From contig NZ_CANNDO010000009.1 of NCBI RefSeq assembly GCF_947503385.1, positions 41,001 through 105,000 of the forward strand: a stretch of 64,000 bases of DNA, written 5' to 3'. Position 1 is the stretch's first letter, and every line of letters begins with the position of its first letter. A program made the position numbers and the translations under genes. The notes beneath the pieces were generated by a model that worked only from the letters and a program-made list of their open reading frames with translations, ran no database searches and was not told the origin of the DNA. Below, one piece after another: positions 1 to 8,364 of this stretch. This DNA is from an uncultured Tateyamaria sp. GTDB lineage: Bacteria; Pseudomonadota; Alphaproteobacteria; Rhodobacterales; Rhodobacteraceae.

Positions 1-1858
1 CCACCGCAGGCGCAATCCCGACAAAGGCCCGTCGCACCGACAACCACGGAAAAGCCTGCGCCGACCAATCGCCCCGACTGCACGCGCACAGCACATCCCG
101 CGCCCGTGGCCCGGCCAGCACGAGGATCGTATAGGCCTCCGTCAGCGACCGCAGCGACACGTCAAACCCGTCCGAATGCTGCGCCAGCCAATCCAGATCG
201 TGCCACTCCGCCGCCGCAGCCGATCCGAACCAGACAGGCCCGTCCGGGATATTGGCAACCGTCGCTTCCGCCTTCACACAGCCCTGTGCATTCAGCAGAT
301 AGCCAAGGCCCACCTTGCCCGCGCGCGCAGGCACCCGCCCGCACATCACATGATCAAGGAACGGATGCGCATCCGGCCCGGCAATCTCGATCCGGTTGAA
401 CCCGTTGACCTCCGCCAAGCCAACCGCATTTTGCACCGCCGCCACTTCGGCGGCCACCACGTCAAACGCCGCGTCAAAGCCAAACCCGTGTGTCACCGCA
501 AATTCGGGCGACGGTTTAAAATACTCCGCCCGCTCCCAGCCGTTGACCACGGTGAACGCCGCCCCTTCGGCGGCCAGCACAGGGGTCAGCGGCGTCGTCT
601 TAACCGGTCGCCCCGCCGGGCGATGCTCGTGCGGGAAATGGAACCGAAACTCGTTCTGGTAATCCTCGATCGCCTTCAGCGCCGTCAGTTCCACATTGCC
701 ATGGCCGGTGAACCGTCGCGGGTCCAAGACCCACGTATCGTAACAGGCCTCGCCATGTACGATCTGTTGCGCCAACAGCCACCCATGCCCGCCGCCCTCG
801 CCCAAACCAGCACGCAACCCTATGATACAAAACGCATTTCGCTTGCCGGGGATCGGCCCGACCAAGGGGGCGCCGTCAATCGTGTAGGTGATCGGCCCGT
901 TGACCACGGTCTTGATACCCACGTCCATCAGGGCGGGCATCCGGGCAAACGCGCCCTCCAGAACGTCGGTGATACGGTCCAGATCATCGGGGCACAGATC
1001 GTTCGAAAAATCCGGGCTGATCCCGTCCATCCCCCATGTCCGGCAGTCCTGCTCGTAAAAGCCCAGCAGCAGCCCGTTCTTTTCCTGACGGCAATAATAG
1101 TCGCTGATCGGGCAGCGCAGCAGAGGCATCCGGTGCCCGGCTTCCACGATCCCCGGAATGTCGTCAGTGACGAAATACTGATGCTCCATGGAGGCGACGG
1201 GGTGATGCACCCCCATCATCGCGCCGACCTCGTTCACCCGGTAGCCGCAGGCGTTCACAACCACCTCACAGTCGATATCCCCCTTGGTCGTGTGAACGGT
1301 CCACGAATGATCCCTGTGCTGCGTCAGCCCGGTGACCGGCGTCTGGCGATAGACCTCCGCGCCTGCCTTGCGCGCCCGCCGCGCCAGCGCCTGACACAAG
1401 GATGCCGGGTCAATGTCCCCGTCATTGCCGTCCCACAGCCCGCCCAGCAGGTTTTCGGTTGAAATCAGCGGGTGCCGCCGCGCGCATTCCGCCGCGTCTA
1501 TGACCTCGAATGTGACGCCCATGCCCCGCGCCATAGACGCAAAATGCCGGTAGCCATCCATTTGCGCCTCGGTGTTGGCCAGCCGGATACCGCCATCGCC
1601 GTGATTGTACTGCACCGGGTAATCGGGATCGTCGCGCAGGTCCTGATACAGCGCGATGGAATGCGATTTCAGGCCCACCATGGTCTGGTTCATCCCGAAA
1701 TTCGTCACCTGCGCCGCCGAATGCCACGTGGTCCCGCTGGTCAGCTCGTCCCGCTCGACCAGCACCACATCGGTCCAGCCCTCCTGCGTGAGATGATAGA
1801 GGGTCGAACACCCCGCAATCCCCCCTCCGATCACAACGGCGCGCGTCTGGTTTTTCAT
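1..1858 (-). CDS. Dimethylglycine/sarcosine dehydrogenase-like FAD oxidoreductase, C-terminus cut by window edge
   Basis: Translating the minus strand from the ATG at 1858 gives about 619 open residues running off the left edge. The N-terminus has the FAD dinucleotide motif VVIGGGIAGCSTLYHL, then TTWHSAAQVTNFG, which matches the WH-S/A-A segment where this family attaches FAD covalently through His. The later part resembles a GcvT-like folate-binding domain (for example WERAEYFKPSPEFAV around residue 450), so the enzyme probably demethylates an N-methylated glycine and passes the one-carbon unit to tetrahydrofolate. Family members are about 800 residues, so roughly the last quarter is missing. 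The exact substrate (dimethylglycine, sarcosine or another) cannot be told from sequence. It is divergent from the ACT-domain gene. Confidence 0.85.
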   Translation of the reverse strand, partial: MKNQTRAVVIGGGIAGCSTLYHLTQEGWTDVVLVERDELTSGTTWHSAAQVTNFGMNQTMVGLKSHSIALYQDLRDDPDYPVQYNHGDGGIRLANTEAQMDGYRHFASMARGMGVTFEVIDAAECARRHPLISTENLLGGLWDGNDGDIDPASLCQALARRARKAGAEVYRQTPVTGLTQHRDHSWTVHTTKGDIDCEVVVNACGYRVNEVGAMMGVHHPVASMEHQYFVTDDIPGIVEAGHRMPLLRCPISDYYCRQEKNGLLLGFYEQDCRTWGMDGISPDFSNDLCPDDLDRITDVLEGAFARMPALMDVGIKTVVNGPITYTIDGAPLVGPIPGKRNAFCIIGLRAGLGEGGGHGWLLAQQIVHGEACYDTWVLDPRRFTGHGNVELTALKAIEDYQNEFRFHFPHEHRPAGRPVKTTPLTPVLAAEGAAFTVVNGWERAEYFKPSPEFAVTHGFGFDAAFDVVAAEVAAVQNAVGLAEVNGFNRIEIAGPDAHPFLDHVMCGRVPARAGKVGLGYLLNAQGCVKAEATVANIPDGPVWFGSAAAAEWHDLDWLAQHSDGFDVSLRSLTEAYTILVLAGPRARDVLCACSRGDWSAQAFPWLSVRRAFVGIAPAV

Positions 1859-1931
1859 GGCGGGTCTTTCCTTTGGCTGACTTTCGGCACAATGAAGGTT
1901 GGACCGGGGCGATCAATCGGGTCGTTGTGGT

Positions 1932-1970
1932 TTTGATGTCTGCAAAAGGTCCATTTGATGTTGCAAAAGG
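1932..1970. promoter_or_regulatory. Tandem direct repeat in divergent promoter region, possible operator
   Basis: Two near-identical direct repeats lie 22 bp apart: TTTGATGTCTGCAAAAGG at 1932-1949 and TTTGATGTTGCAAAAGG at 1954-1970. They sit between the demethylating dehydrogenase (start 1858, minus) and the ACT-domain gene (start 1978, plus). Spacing of about two helical turns suits cooperative binding of one regulator on one face of the DNA. The binding protein is unknown. The second repeat also supplies the AAAAGG that may act as ribosome binding site for the downstream ATG. Confidence 0.4.
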
Positions 1971-1977
1971 TTGCGCC

Positions 1978-2376
1978 ATGCCGGTGAAGGACACCACAGC
2001 CATGATCGCGGGCATGGAACCCGTTTTGCAGGACGGCACGTGGGTCTATTGTGCGGTGCCTGACGGGGCGGACACGACCGCCGCCTTTGCCATGATCCGC
2101 GAGGCCGAAGGGGTGACCCTGATCCTGCCCATCGCCGTGGCGCGCGCGGCAGGCCATGACGTGTCGGTGCCAATGCGGCGGATCACGCTGAACGTGTTTT
2201 CCGATCTCGAAGGGATCGGCCTCACCGCCGCCGTCGCCACCGCGCTGGCAGGCGCGGGCATCAGTTGCAACGTCATCGCCGCCTACCATCACGACCACGT
2301 ATTTGTCGGCGCAGCGGACGCGGAACGCGCCGTTGCGGTCCTGCAAAAGCTGCAACGCACGGCGTCCAAACCTTAA
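1978..2376 (+). CDS. ACT-domain-containing protein
   Basis: A 132-residue protein of the stand-alone ACT-domain type (COG3602-like): an N-terminal half with MEPVLQDGTWVYCAVPDG and a C-terminal ACT half with MRRITLNVFSDLEGIGLTAA and ISCNVIAAYHHDHVFV. ACT domains bind amino acids or other small ligands and usually act as sensors. I chose the ATG at 1978 because AAAAGG precedes it and the family core starts close behind. An in-frame ATG at 1936 would put the start inside the repeat pair. The divergent partner makes a link to glycine-related metabolism possible, but that is inference. Confidence 0.75.
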   Translation: MPVKDTTAMIAGMEPVLQDGTWVYCAVPDGADTTAAFAMIREAEGVTLILPIAVARAAGHDVSVPMRRITLNVFSDLEGIGLTAAVATALAGAGISCNVIAAYHHDHVFVGAADAERAVAVLQKLQRTASKP

Positions 2377-2641
2377 CATTCCCTGAATCCGTCTCTGTAA
2401 CCCATTGATATTTCGCGGGTCAAAGCGTGTCCCACGCTGGGACACGTCTTGGCGCACCTCTCCGCCGCCCCTGACCGGCCCCCGCAAAAATCAGCGCCCA
2501 ATCCCACCCCGGCCCAGCCTGATAAAATCAGACCGAAAGGCGCGAAATCCGGTGCCGCAAGGCCGCGGCAAATCCGGCCGCACCCCCGTCAGGCCCGGCA
2601 TGATCCGCCGCGTCAATTTTCAGACCCAAAGGGGGGAAGTT
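2377..2641. other. Intergenic region with a perfect 9-bp inverted repeat
   Basis: No convincing gene is seen. The clearest structure is CGTGTCCCA-CGC-TGGGACACG at 2426-2446, a perfect 9-bp stem with a 3-nt loop. It has no T-run, so a terminator role for the ACT-domain gene is uncertain. The region lies on the 3' side of the minus-strand tRNA-Met, where integrative elements often insert, but no integrase or duplicated tRNA end is visible. Confidence 0.5.
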
Positions 2642-2718
2642 TGGTGGCGTGGGGGAGACTTGAACTCCCGACCTCTCGATTATGAGTCGAGCGCTCTAAC
2701 CAGCTGAGCTACCGCGCC
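2642..2718 (-). tRNA. tRNA-Met (CAT), elongator type
   Basis: The reverse complement folds as a 77-nt tRNA with encoded CCA (2642-2644). The anticodon arm is CTCGA-CTCATAA-TCGAG, giving anticodon CAT. The T arm is GGGAG-TTCAAGT-CTCCC and the D arm is AGCTCAGCTGGTTAGAGC. Lack of the initiator C1-A72 mismatch makes it elongator Met. A tRNA-Ile2 with lysidine is possible in principle but less like this sequence. The acceptor stem GGCGCGG / CCACGCC has one C5-A68 mismatch. Confidence 0.93.
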
Positions 2719-2771
2719 ATGGGGGCGTCACCTATGCCAGCCCATCAGAGTCGTCAAGCACGAAAGCGGGG

Positions 2772-3815
2772 TTATCCGCCCCGCACCGTCTCGATCATCA
2801 ATGTCACGTTTTCCGGGTCCGCGTCAGGCGTGATCCCATGTCCCAGATTAAAGATGTGCGGCCCCTTGGAAAACGCCTTCACGATGGCCCGCGTCTCATC
2901 GACCAGCGCCTGCCCCCCGGTCACCATGTGGGACGAAGCGAGGTTGCCCTGAACGCACCCATCCACCTGCACATGCGCCGCCGCCCAGTCCGGTGACACC
3001 GAATTGTCCAGCGCCACGCAATCCACGCCAGTGGCCTTGTGGAATCCGATATACCCGTCCCCCGCCTCACGCGGAAAGCCGATCACAGGAATATGCGGGT
3101 ACCGCGCCTTGAGCGCGCCGGTGATCTCGGCGCAGGGCAGCACCGCATATTTGTGGAAGGCCTCGCCCTTGAGCGACCCGGCCCAGCTGTCAAAAATCTT
3201 GACCACCTCCGCGCCCGCCTCGATCTGCGCAGCAAGGTATTCGATCGTCGCCGCCGTGATCCGCGCCAGCAGCGCCTCGAACAGGGGCGTGTTCCCGGTC
3301 CTCAATGCATGTGCCGGGCCCTGGTCCGGCGTGCCTTGCCCCGCGATCATGTAGGTGGCCACCGTCCACGGCGCGCCGGCAAATCCGATCAGTGTCGTCT
3401 CCTCCGGCAGTTCTCGGCGCAGGAGGCGCACCGTCTCGTAAATCGGGTTGAGCGTGTCATGTATCGCGTCCACAGGCTTCAACACGTCGAAATCCGCCTG
3501 ATCCGTGATCGTCGACAGCCGTGGCCCCTCGCCGGTCACAAACCACAAATCCGCCCCCAGCGCCTGTGGCACCAGCAGGATGTCAGCAAACAGGATCGCC
3601 GCATCAAACCCGTAGCGTCGGATCGGCTGCAAAGTCACCTCGGCGGCCAACTCTGGATTGTAGCACAGCGACAGAAAATCCCCCGCCTGTGCCCGCGTCG
3701 CCTTGTATTCCGGCAAATACCGCCCCGCCTGCCGCATCATCCAGGTGGGGGGTGTGGGCAGCGTCTCCCCCGCAAGGGCCCGCAATATTGTCTTGGTTTG
3801 CACACCGTCTTTCAT
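2772..3815 (-). CDS. hemE: Uroporphyrinogen decarboxylase
   Basis: Decarboxylates the four acetate side chains of uroporphyrinogen III to give coproporphyrinogen III in cytosolic heme (and bacteriochlorophyll) synthesis. The 347-residue protein has the family signatures [16 protein letters not shown] near the N-terminus and [14 protein letters not shown] in the middle, and its length matches the usual 345-355. I start it at ATG 3815, with GAGG upstream, since the frame remains open further upstream without family similarity. It is divergent from hemC with only 65 bp between starts, and a PpsR-like palindrome lies there. Confidence 0.96.
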   Translation of the reverse strand: MKDGVQTKTILRALAGETLPTPPTWMMRQAGRYLPEYKATRAQAGDFLSLCYNPELAAEVTLQPIRRYGFDAAILFADILLVPQALGADLWFVTGEGPRLSTITDQADFDVLKPVDAIHDTLNPIYETVRLLRRELPEETTLIGFAGAPWTVATYMIAGQGTPDQGPAHALRTGNTPLFEALLARITAATIEYLAAQIEAGAEVVKIFDSWAGSLKGEAFHKYAVLPCAEITGALKARYPHIPVIGFPREAGDGYIGFHKATGVDCVALDNSVSPDWAAAHVQVDGCVQGNLASSHMVTGGQALVDETRAIVKAFSKGPHIFNLGHGITPDADPENVTLMIETVRGG

Positions 3816-3844
3816 CGCGTACGCCTCACGTGTTGGATTCTGGT

Positions 3845-3862
3845 TGTCAGGATAAGTTGACA
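3845..3862. promoter_or_regulatory. TGT-N12-ACA palindrome between hemE and hemC (PpsR/CrtJ-like)
   Basis: The 18-bp sequence TGTCAGGATAAGTTGACA has perfect 5-bp arms (TGTCA / TGACA) and fits TGT-N12-ACA, the recognition pattern known for the aerobic tetrapyrrole repressor PpsR/CrtJ of purple phototrophs. It lies between the divergent starts of hemE (3815) and hemC (3881). Known CrtJ targets in Rhodobacter include hem genes, which fits. No ppsR or photosynthesis gene is in the window, so the binding protein is inferred. Confidence 0.5.
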
Positions 3863-3880
3863 CTTCTAAAAGATAAACCC

Positions 3881-4837
3881 ATGACAGTGCGACTTCCTAC
3901 CCCCGCCGCCCCGCTCAAGATCGGAACGCGCGGCTCACCCCTTGCTTTGGCTCAGGCACACGAGACGCGCAAGCGTCTTGGTCAGGCGTTCGACCTGCCC
4001 GAAGACGCGTTCGAAATTTGTGTCATCAAGGTCACCGGCGACGACCGATCCATGATCGCAGCGGACCGCCCGCTCAAGGAGATCGGCAACAAGGGCCTGT
4101 TTACCCGTGAGATCGAAGACGCGCTGCTCGATGGTTCAATCGACATTGCCGTCCATTCGATGAAGGACATGCCGACAGTGCAGCCGGACGGTTTGATCCT
4201 CGAAACATACCTGCCGCGCGAGGACGTGCGCGACGCATTCATCTCGCCCAGCCTCACGTCGCTCACCGATCTGGCCGAAGGGGCAACCGTTGGCACGTCG
4301 TCACTGCGCCGCCGCGCCCAGCTGCTGAACAAGCGGCCAGACCTGAACGTGGTCGAATTTCGCGGCAATGTGCAGACACGGCTCAAAAAACTTGGCGACG
4401 GCGTGGCAGATTGCACATTTCTCGCCTGCGCCGGGCTGAACCGGCTGGGTATGGACGATGTGCCCGCGACCCCAATCGAAACCACCGCCATGATGCCCGC
4501 CGTGGCACAGGGGGCTATCGGGATCGAACGGCGCATGGACGACGCCGACACCGCCGCGCTGCTTGAGGCGATCCACGACACGCCAACCGGTCACCGGCTT
4601 GCCGCAGAAAGACGGTTCCTGTTTACCCTCGACGGCTCGTGCCAGACACCCATTGCCGCCACATCGACCGTCGATGGCGATACCTTGATCCTGCACGGCG
4701 AGGTGCTGCGGCCTGACGGATCGGATGCGCTGTCAGGCTCCCGAACCGGGGCGGTTGCAGACGGACCAGACATGGGCACCGATCTGGCCCAAGACCTGCT
4801 GAAACAGGTAGGAAAAGGCTTCTTCGACTGGCACTGA
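3881..4837 (+). CDS. hemC: Hydroxymethylbilane synthase (porphobilinogen deaminase)
   Basis: Joins four porphobilinogen units into hydroxymethylbilane in the cytosol. The 318-residue protein has the N-terminal signature [38 protein letters not shown], and [11 protein letters not shown] with Cys254, the residue that carries the dipyrromethane cofactor. The ATG at 3881 is the only start that avoids running back through hemE on the opposite strand. It forms a divergent pair with hemE. Confidence 0.96.
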   Translation: MTVRLPTPAAPLKIGTRGSPLALAQAHETRKRLGQAFDLPEDAFEICVIKVTGDDRSMIAADRPLKEIGNKGLFTREIEDALLDGSIDIAVHSMKDMPTVQPDGLILETYLPREDVRDAFISPSLTSLTDLAEGATVGTSSLRRRAQLLNKRPDLNVVEFRGNVQTRLKKLGDGVADCTFLACAGLNRLGMDDVPATPIETTAMMPAVAQGAIGIERRMDDADTAALLEAIHDTPTGHRLAAERRFLFTLDGSCQTPIAATSTVDGDTLILHGEVLRPDGSDALSGSRTGAVADGPDMGTDLAQDLLKQVGKGFFDWH

Positions 4838-4840
4838 TCT

Positions 4841-4893
4841 TCTTCTGACCGAAAATACCACGGGGGAGCGCGCAGCGCGGGGGCAGCGCCCCA
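4841..4893. repeat. Copy 1 of the TTCTTCTGACCGAAAATACCACG gene-end motif
   Basis: Just after hemC the motif TTCTGACCGAAAATACCACG occurs, followed by a GC-rich part with two short hairpins (GCGC-GCA-GCGC and GGGGC-AGC-GCCCC). The same core recurs at about 50456 (plus) and, with one change, at about 50306-50326 (minus). Lack of a T-run after the hairpins argues against a simple intrinsic terminator on the plus strand. See the findings for the family. Confidence 0.65.
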
Positions 4894-4932
4894 TCTTGAC
4901 GCGCGCCCACCCCTAGGCGCACCCTTTGCCTT

Positions 4933-6528
4933 ATGTCACACCCGCGCTCGGACATGCCAACGCACACCGTCGAAAACCAACCGCCCACGGCGGGTGACCG
5001 CGACCTGTGGGCAAGCGATCCGGTGCTGCGCGCCTGCGTGCCGGACAACACTCTTGCTCAATACGGTGCCAGCATCGGGCGCGCGCATACCCGCGCCACC
5101 GCGCACGAGGCAAACCGTCACGCACCGGAACTGGCGCTTTTCGATACGGGCGGGCGGCGGCTGGACGAGGTGCGGTTCCATCCGGCCTATCACCAGATGA
5201 TGACGCTCAGCCAAGAGGCAGGCTATGCCGCCACCGCGTGGGATGGGGGCAGCCATGTCGAACACGCCGCCATGGTCTACCTCGCCAGTCAGGTGGAGCC
5301 GGGCCATTGCTGCCCGCTGACAATGACCTATGCCGCCGTGCCAGCGCTTGCCGCCCAACCCGATCTCGCCAACCTCTGGGTGCCCAAACTGACCGCCCGC
5401 GCCTATGATCCGCGCGCCCTGCCCGTGGCACAGAAACGCAGCGCCACATTGGGGATGGCCATGACGGAAAAGCAGGGCGGCTCCGACGTGCGCAGCAATA
5501 CGACGATGGCGCAGCGGGACGGCGGTCACTGGCGGCTGACCGGGCACAAGTGGTTTTGCTCCGCGCCCATGTCCGACGGATTTCTGACGCTGGCGCAGAC
5601 ACCCGGTGGCCTCACCTGTTTTCTGGTGCCTCGTTGGCTTGAGGGCGAGCGCAACGCGATCCACCTCATGCGCCTCAAGGACAAGCTGGGCAACCGGTCC
5701 AATGCCTCCGCCGAGATCGAATACCACGGCGCACGCGCGCACCAGATGGGAACGGAAGGGCGTGGCGTGCAGACGATTATCGAAATGGTGCACCACACCC
5801 GCCTTGATACGGCCATTGCGCCCGCAGGGCTGATGCGCGGCGCTTTGGTCGAGGCCGTGCATTGGGTACGCCACCGCACCGCGTTTCAGAAGCGACTGAT
5901 TGATCAACCGCTGATGCGAACCCTGCTGGCGGACCTGATGCTCGACTGGGAAGCGGCGACACGGCTCGCCCTGCATGTGGCCGAAGCCTTTGACCGCACG
6001 GAACCCAAGGACCGCGCCTATGCCCGCATCACTGTCGCTTTGGCCAAATTTCTCAACAACAAGCTGTGTCCGCGCGTCACCTACGAGGCGATGGAGGCCG
6101 TGGGCGGCATGGGTTACATCGAGGACACTGGCCTGCCGCTTTACTACCGCGAAGCGCCTTTGAACGGCATCTGGGAAGGGTCAGGCAATGTGATCTGTCT
6201 CGACATCCTGCGCACCTTGGCGCGCGAACCTGCCGCGCTTGCCGCGCTCAATGCCCAACTCGACAGCGCGCGTGGCGCAGACAGGCGCTACGACGCGGCG
6301 CTCAAGGCGCATCGCACCCGCTGGTCCGGACAGCCCGACGAAGCGGAGGCGCGCCAGTTTGCCGAACGCACGGCGCTACTGCTCACAGCGGCGGTTCTGC
6401 TTCAGGGTGCGTCAAACGCCGTGGCAGACGGGTTTGTCAGCACGCGTTTTGCAGGTGCGGGCGGACAGGTTGCCGGATCGGCCCAAGGGCTGGATGTTGA
6501 CGCGATTCTGGGCGGCTTTGACAGCTAG
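4933..6528 (+). CDS. AidB-like acyl-CoA dehydrogenase family protein
   Basis: A 531-residue flavoprotein of the isovaleryl-CoA dehydrogenase-like/AidB branch (E. coli AidB is about 540). Family signatures are LGMAMTEKQGGSDVRSNTT in the FAD-binding middle domain, LTGHKWFCSAPMSDGFLTLAQ, MRLKDKLGNRSNASAEIEY, and MEAVGGMGYIEDTGLPLYYR and IWEGSGNVICLDILR in the C-terminal helical domain. AidB members are linked to the adaptive response to alkylation damage and bind DNA; whether this one does is unknown. An in-frame ATG at 4954 is an alternative start. The stop overlaps the stop of convergent hemF by 3 bases. Confidence 0.88.
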   Translation: MSHPRSDMPTHTVENQPPTAGDRDLWASDPVLRACVPDNTLAQYGASIGRAHTRATAHEANRHAPELALFDTGGRRLDEVRFHPAYHQMMTLSQEAGYAATAWDGGSHVEHAAMVYLASQVEPGHCCPLTMTYAAVPALAAQPDLANLWVPKLTARAYDPRALPVAQKRSATLGMAMTEKQGGSDVRSNTTMAQRDGGHWRLTGHKWFCSAPMSDGFLTLAQTPGGLTCFLVPRWLEGERNAIHLMRLKDKLGNRSNASAEIEYHGARAHQMGTEGRGVQTIIEMVHHTRLDTAIAPAGLMRGALVEAVHWVRHRTAFQKRLIDQPLMRTLLADLMLDWEAATRLALHVAEAFDRTEPKDRAYARITVALAKFLNNKLCPRVTYEAMEAVGGMGYIEDTGLPLYYREAPLNGIWEGSGNVICLDILRTLAREPAALAALNAQLDSARGADRRYDAALKAHRTRWSGQPDEAEARQFAERTALLLTAAVLLQGASNAVADGFVSTRFAGAGGQVAGSAQGLDVDAILGGFDS

Positions 6529-7418
6529 ACCCACTTGGCCAGCGGCGGCAGGCTCATCAACACGGCATTTGCGTCATGCCCGGTCTCAAGCCCGAACTTG
6601 GTGCCCCGGTCGTAAACGAGGTTGTATTCCGCATAGAGCCCGCGATGCACCAGTTGCGCATCCTTGTCGGCGTCATTCCAGTCCTGCACGCGACGCTGTT
6701 CGACCAGCGGCACATAGGCGGGCAGGAACGCGCGCCCGATGTCTTGGGTCAGGGCAAAATCCGCCTCCCAATCGCCGGTGCAGTGATCGTCCATGAAAAT
6801 TCCGCCAACCCCCCGCGCCCGTTTGCGGTGCGGGATGTAGAAATACTCATCCGCCCACGCCTTCAGACGCGGGTAGAAATCGGCCCCGTGCGGGTCAAGA
6901 TGCGCCTGCTGCTGGGCATGGAAATGGGCCGTATCCTCAGCATATTCGATGCAAGGGTTCAGGTCTGACCCGCCGCCAAACCACCACGCATGGGGCGTCC
7001 AGAACATGCGCGTGTTCATGTGAACCGCAGGGGCGTGCGGGTTCTGCATGTGGGCAACCAGCGAAATGCCCGACGCCCAGAACCGTGGATCGTCCTTCAT
7101 GCCGGGCAGGCCCTTGCGCGCCATCATGGCCGCCTGTGCCCGTTCGCCAAGCGTGCCATAGACGGTCGACACGTTCACGCCCACCTTCTCGAACACGCGC
7201 CCGCCGCGCATGACGCTCATCAGTCCGCCGCCGGCATCCGACCCGTCCTCCGCCGTGCGCTTGGTCTCGCTCACCTCGAACCGGCCAACCGGTGCGTCCG
7301 ACATCGGACCTTGCGCATGGCTGTCCTCCAGCTCTTCGAAGGCGGCGACGATATCGTCGCGCAACTGACGGAACCACGCCGCGGCGCGGGTTTTCTGAGT
7401 GTCGAACTGTTCTGTCAT
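6525..7418 (-). CDS. hemF: Oxygen-dependent coproporphyrinogen III oxidase
   Basis: Converts coproporphyrinogen III to protoporphyrinogen IX using O2. The 297-residue length is standard (E. coli 299). Family motifs include HMNTRMFWTPHAWWFGGGSD, IEYAEDTAHFH, RGVGGIFMDD and LVYDRGTKFGLETGHDANAV near the end. The start is ATG 7418, preceded by AGGACA; upstream in-frame codons lack family similarity. It complements the anaerobic hemN at 23.3 kb, so this cell can carry out the step with or without oxygen. Convergent with the AidB-like gene. Confidence 0.96.
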   Translation of the reverse strand: MTEQFDTQKTRAAAWFRQLRDDIVAAFEELEDSHAQGPMSDAPVGRFEVSETKRTAEDGSDAGGGLMSVMRGGRVFEKVGVNVSTVYGTLGERAQAAMMARKGLPGMKDDPRFWASGISLVAHMQNPHAPAVHMNTRMFWTPHAWWFGGGSDLNPCIEYAEDTAHFHAQQQAHLDPHGADFYPRLKAWADEYFYIPHRKRARGVGGIFMDDHCTGDWEADFALTQDIGRAFLPAYVPLVEQRRVQDWNDADKDAQLVHRGLYAEYNLVYDRGTKFGLETGHDANAVLMSLPPLAKWV

Positions 7419-7558
7419 GCACACTGTCCTGTTTGGTTGACAGATTTTAACGCGAGTTCTCACATGACGCCAAGACCCAACACGCCGCAACCGTCGTTTC
7501 GGCCCGCTGGCAACCGTCTCTGGAACGGCCAAACCGCCGCGACTTTCCCAAAAAAGGT

Positions 7559-8362
7559 CTAATGTGCAGGCGCATCCACAGGGTCAAGTAGACTGCGCCC
7601 GCCGTCCACGGTCAACACTTCGCCCGTGACAAATCCGGACCCGTCGGAGGCCAGAAATTGCACCGCGTCCACCAACTCCGTGGGTGCGGCAATGCGGTGC
7701 AGGGGAGTCTGCGTCTCGATCGCTTCGCGCCATTCGGGGTGATCGCCGATGGACGATTGCAGGGACGACGACATCACGGACCCAAAGGACACGGCATTCA
7801 CGCGGATGCGTTCCGGTGCCAGCGCCAGCGCCATTGACCGTGTCATCTGCTCAAGCCCGGCAGACGAAATCGAGTAAGCCAGCAACTCGGGGCGCGACTG
7901 GTGCGCCGCAATGGAACTGAGGTTGACGATGGAACCCACGCACATCGTCTCGGTATCGCCCTCGGCCTGTTTGATCATGCGGCGCGCAACCTGCTGGGTC
8001 AGGCGGATTGCCGTCATCAGGTTTTGTTCAAGCAGCACCTCAACGCTGGTATCCTCTGGGTTCAGTGCATCCGTGTGCATCACCTGCCGTGACGCATTTA
8101 CCAGAATATCCACCTGATCGAAGGCGTCGATCGTTGCCGACACGAGGTTCGCGATGGTCAGCCGTTGCCGCAGATCGCCGGCGAAATAGCGGATATTGCC
8201 CTCTTCCACGACGTCACCCAGTTCTTCGACCAGCTTTTTTTCGTCCATATCGGCGCACATCACATTGGCACCCCGGTCCGCAAAGTGGCGCGCAATGGCA
8301 AGGCCGATACCGTTGGCGGAACCGGTCACAATGGCCGTCTTGCCGTTGATCGAAAATGACAT
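7559..8362 (-). CDS. SDR-fold protein lacking the catalytic lysine
   Basis: A 267-residue short-chain dehydrogenase/reductase fold: TGSANGIG (residues 13-20) is the NAD(P) glycine motif, VDILVNASRQ stands where NNAG normally occurs, NLSS carries the catalytic Ser region, and LTVDGG closes the domain. The active-site YxxxK is Y163-S-I-S-S167, so the catalytic lysine is serine. It may have lost normal redox catalysis or use another mechanism. It is the third gene of a tight minus-strand cluster; its ATG lies 2 bases after the stop of the methyltransferase gene. Confidence 0.85.
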   Translation of the reverse strand: MSFSINGKTAIVTGSANGIGLAIARHFADRGANVMCADMDEKKLVEELGDVVEEGNIRYFAGDLRQRLTIANLVSATIDAFDQVDILVNASRQVMHTDALNPEDTSVEVLLEQNLMTAIRLTQQVARRMIKQAEGDTETMCVGSIVNLSSIAAHQSRPELLAYSISSAGLEQMTRSMALALAPERIRVNAVSFGSVMSSSLQSSIGDHPEWREAIETQTPLHRIAAPTELVDAVQFLASDGSGFVTGEVLTVDGGRSLLDPVDAPAH

Positions 8363-8364
8363 GG

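Noticed and set aside
176..1462. Long plus-strand open frame of 428 codons
   Set aside because: It is antisense to the clear dimethylglycine dehydrogenase-like gene; its translation is Arg/Pro/His-rich with no family likeness.
3521..3880. Upstream extension of hemC
   Set aside because: It runs antisense through hemE; residues before ATG 3881 lack HemC similarity.
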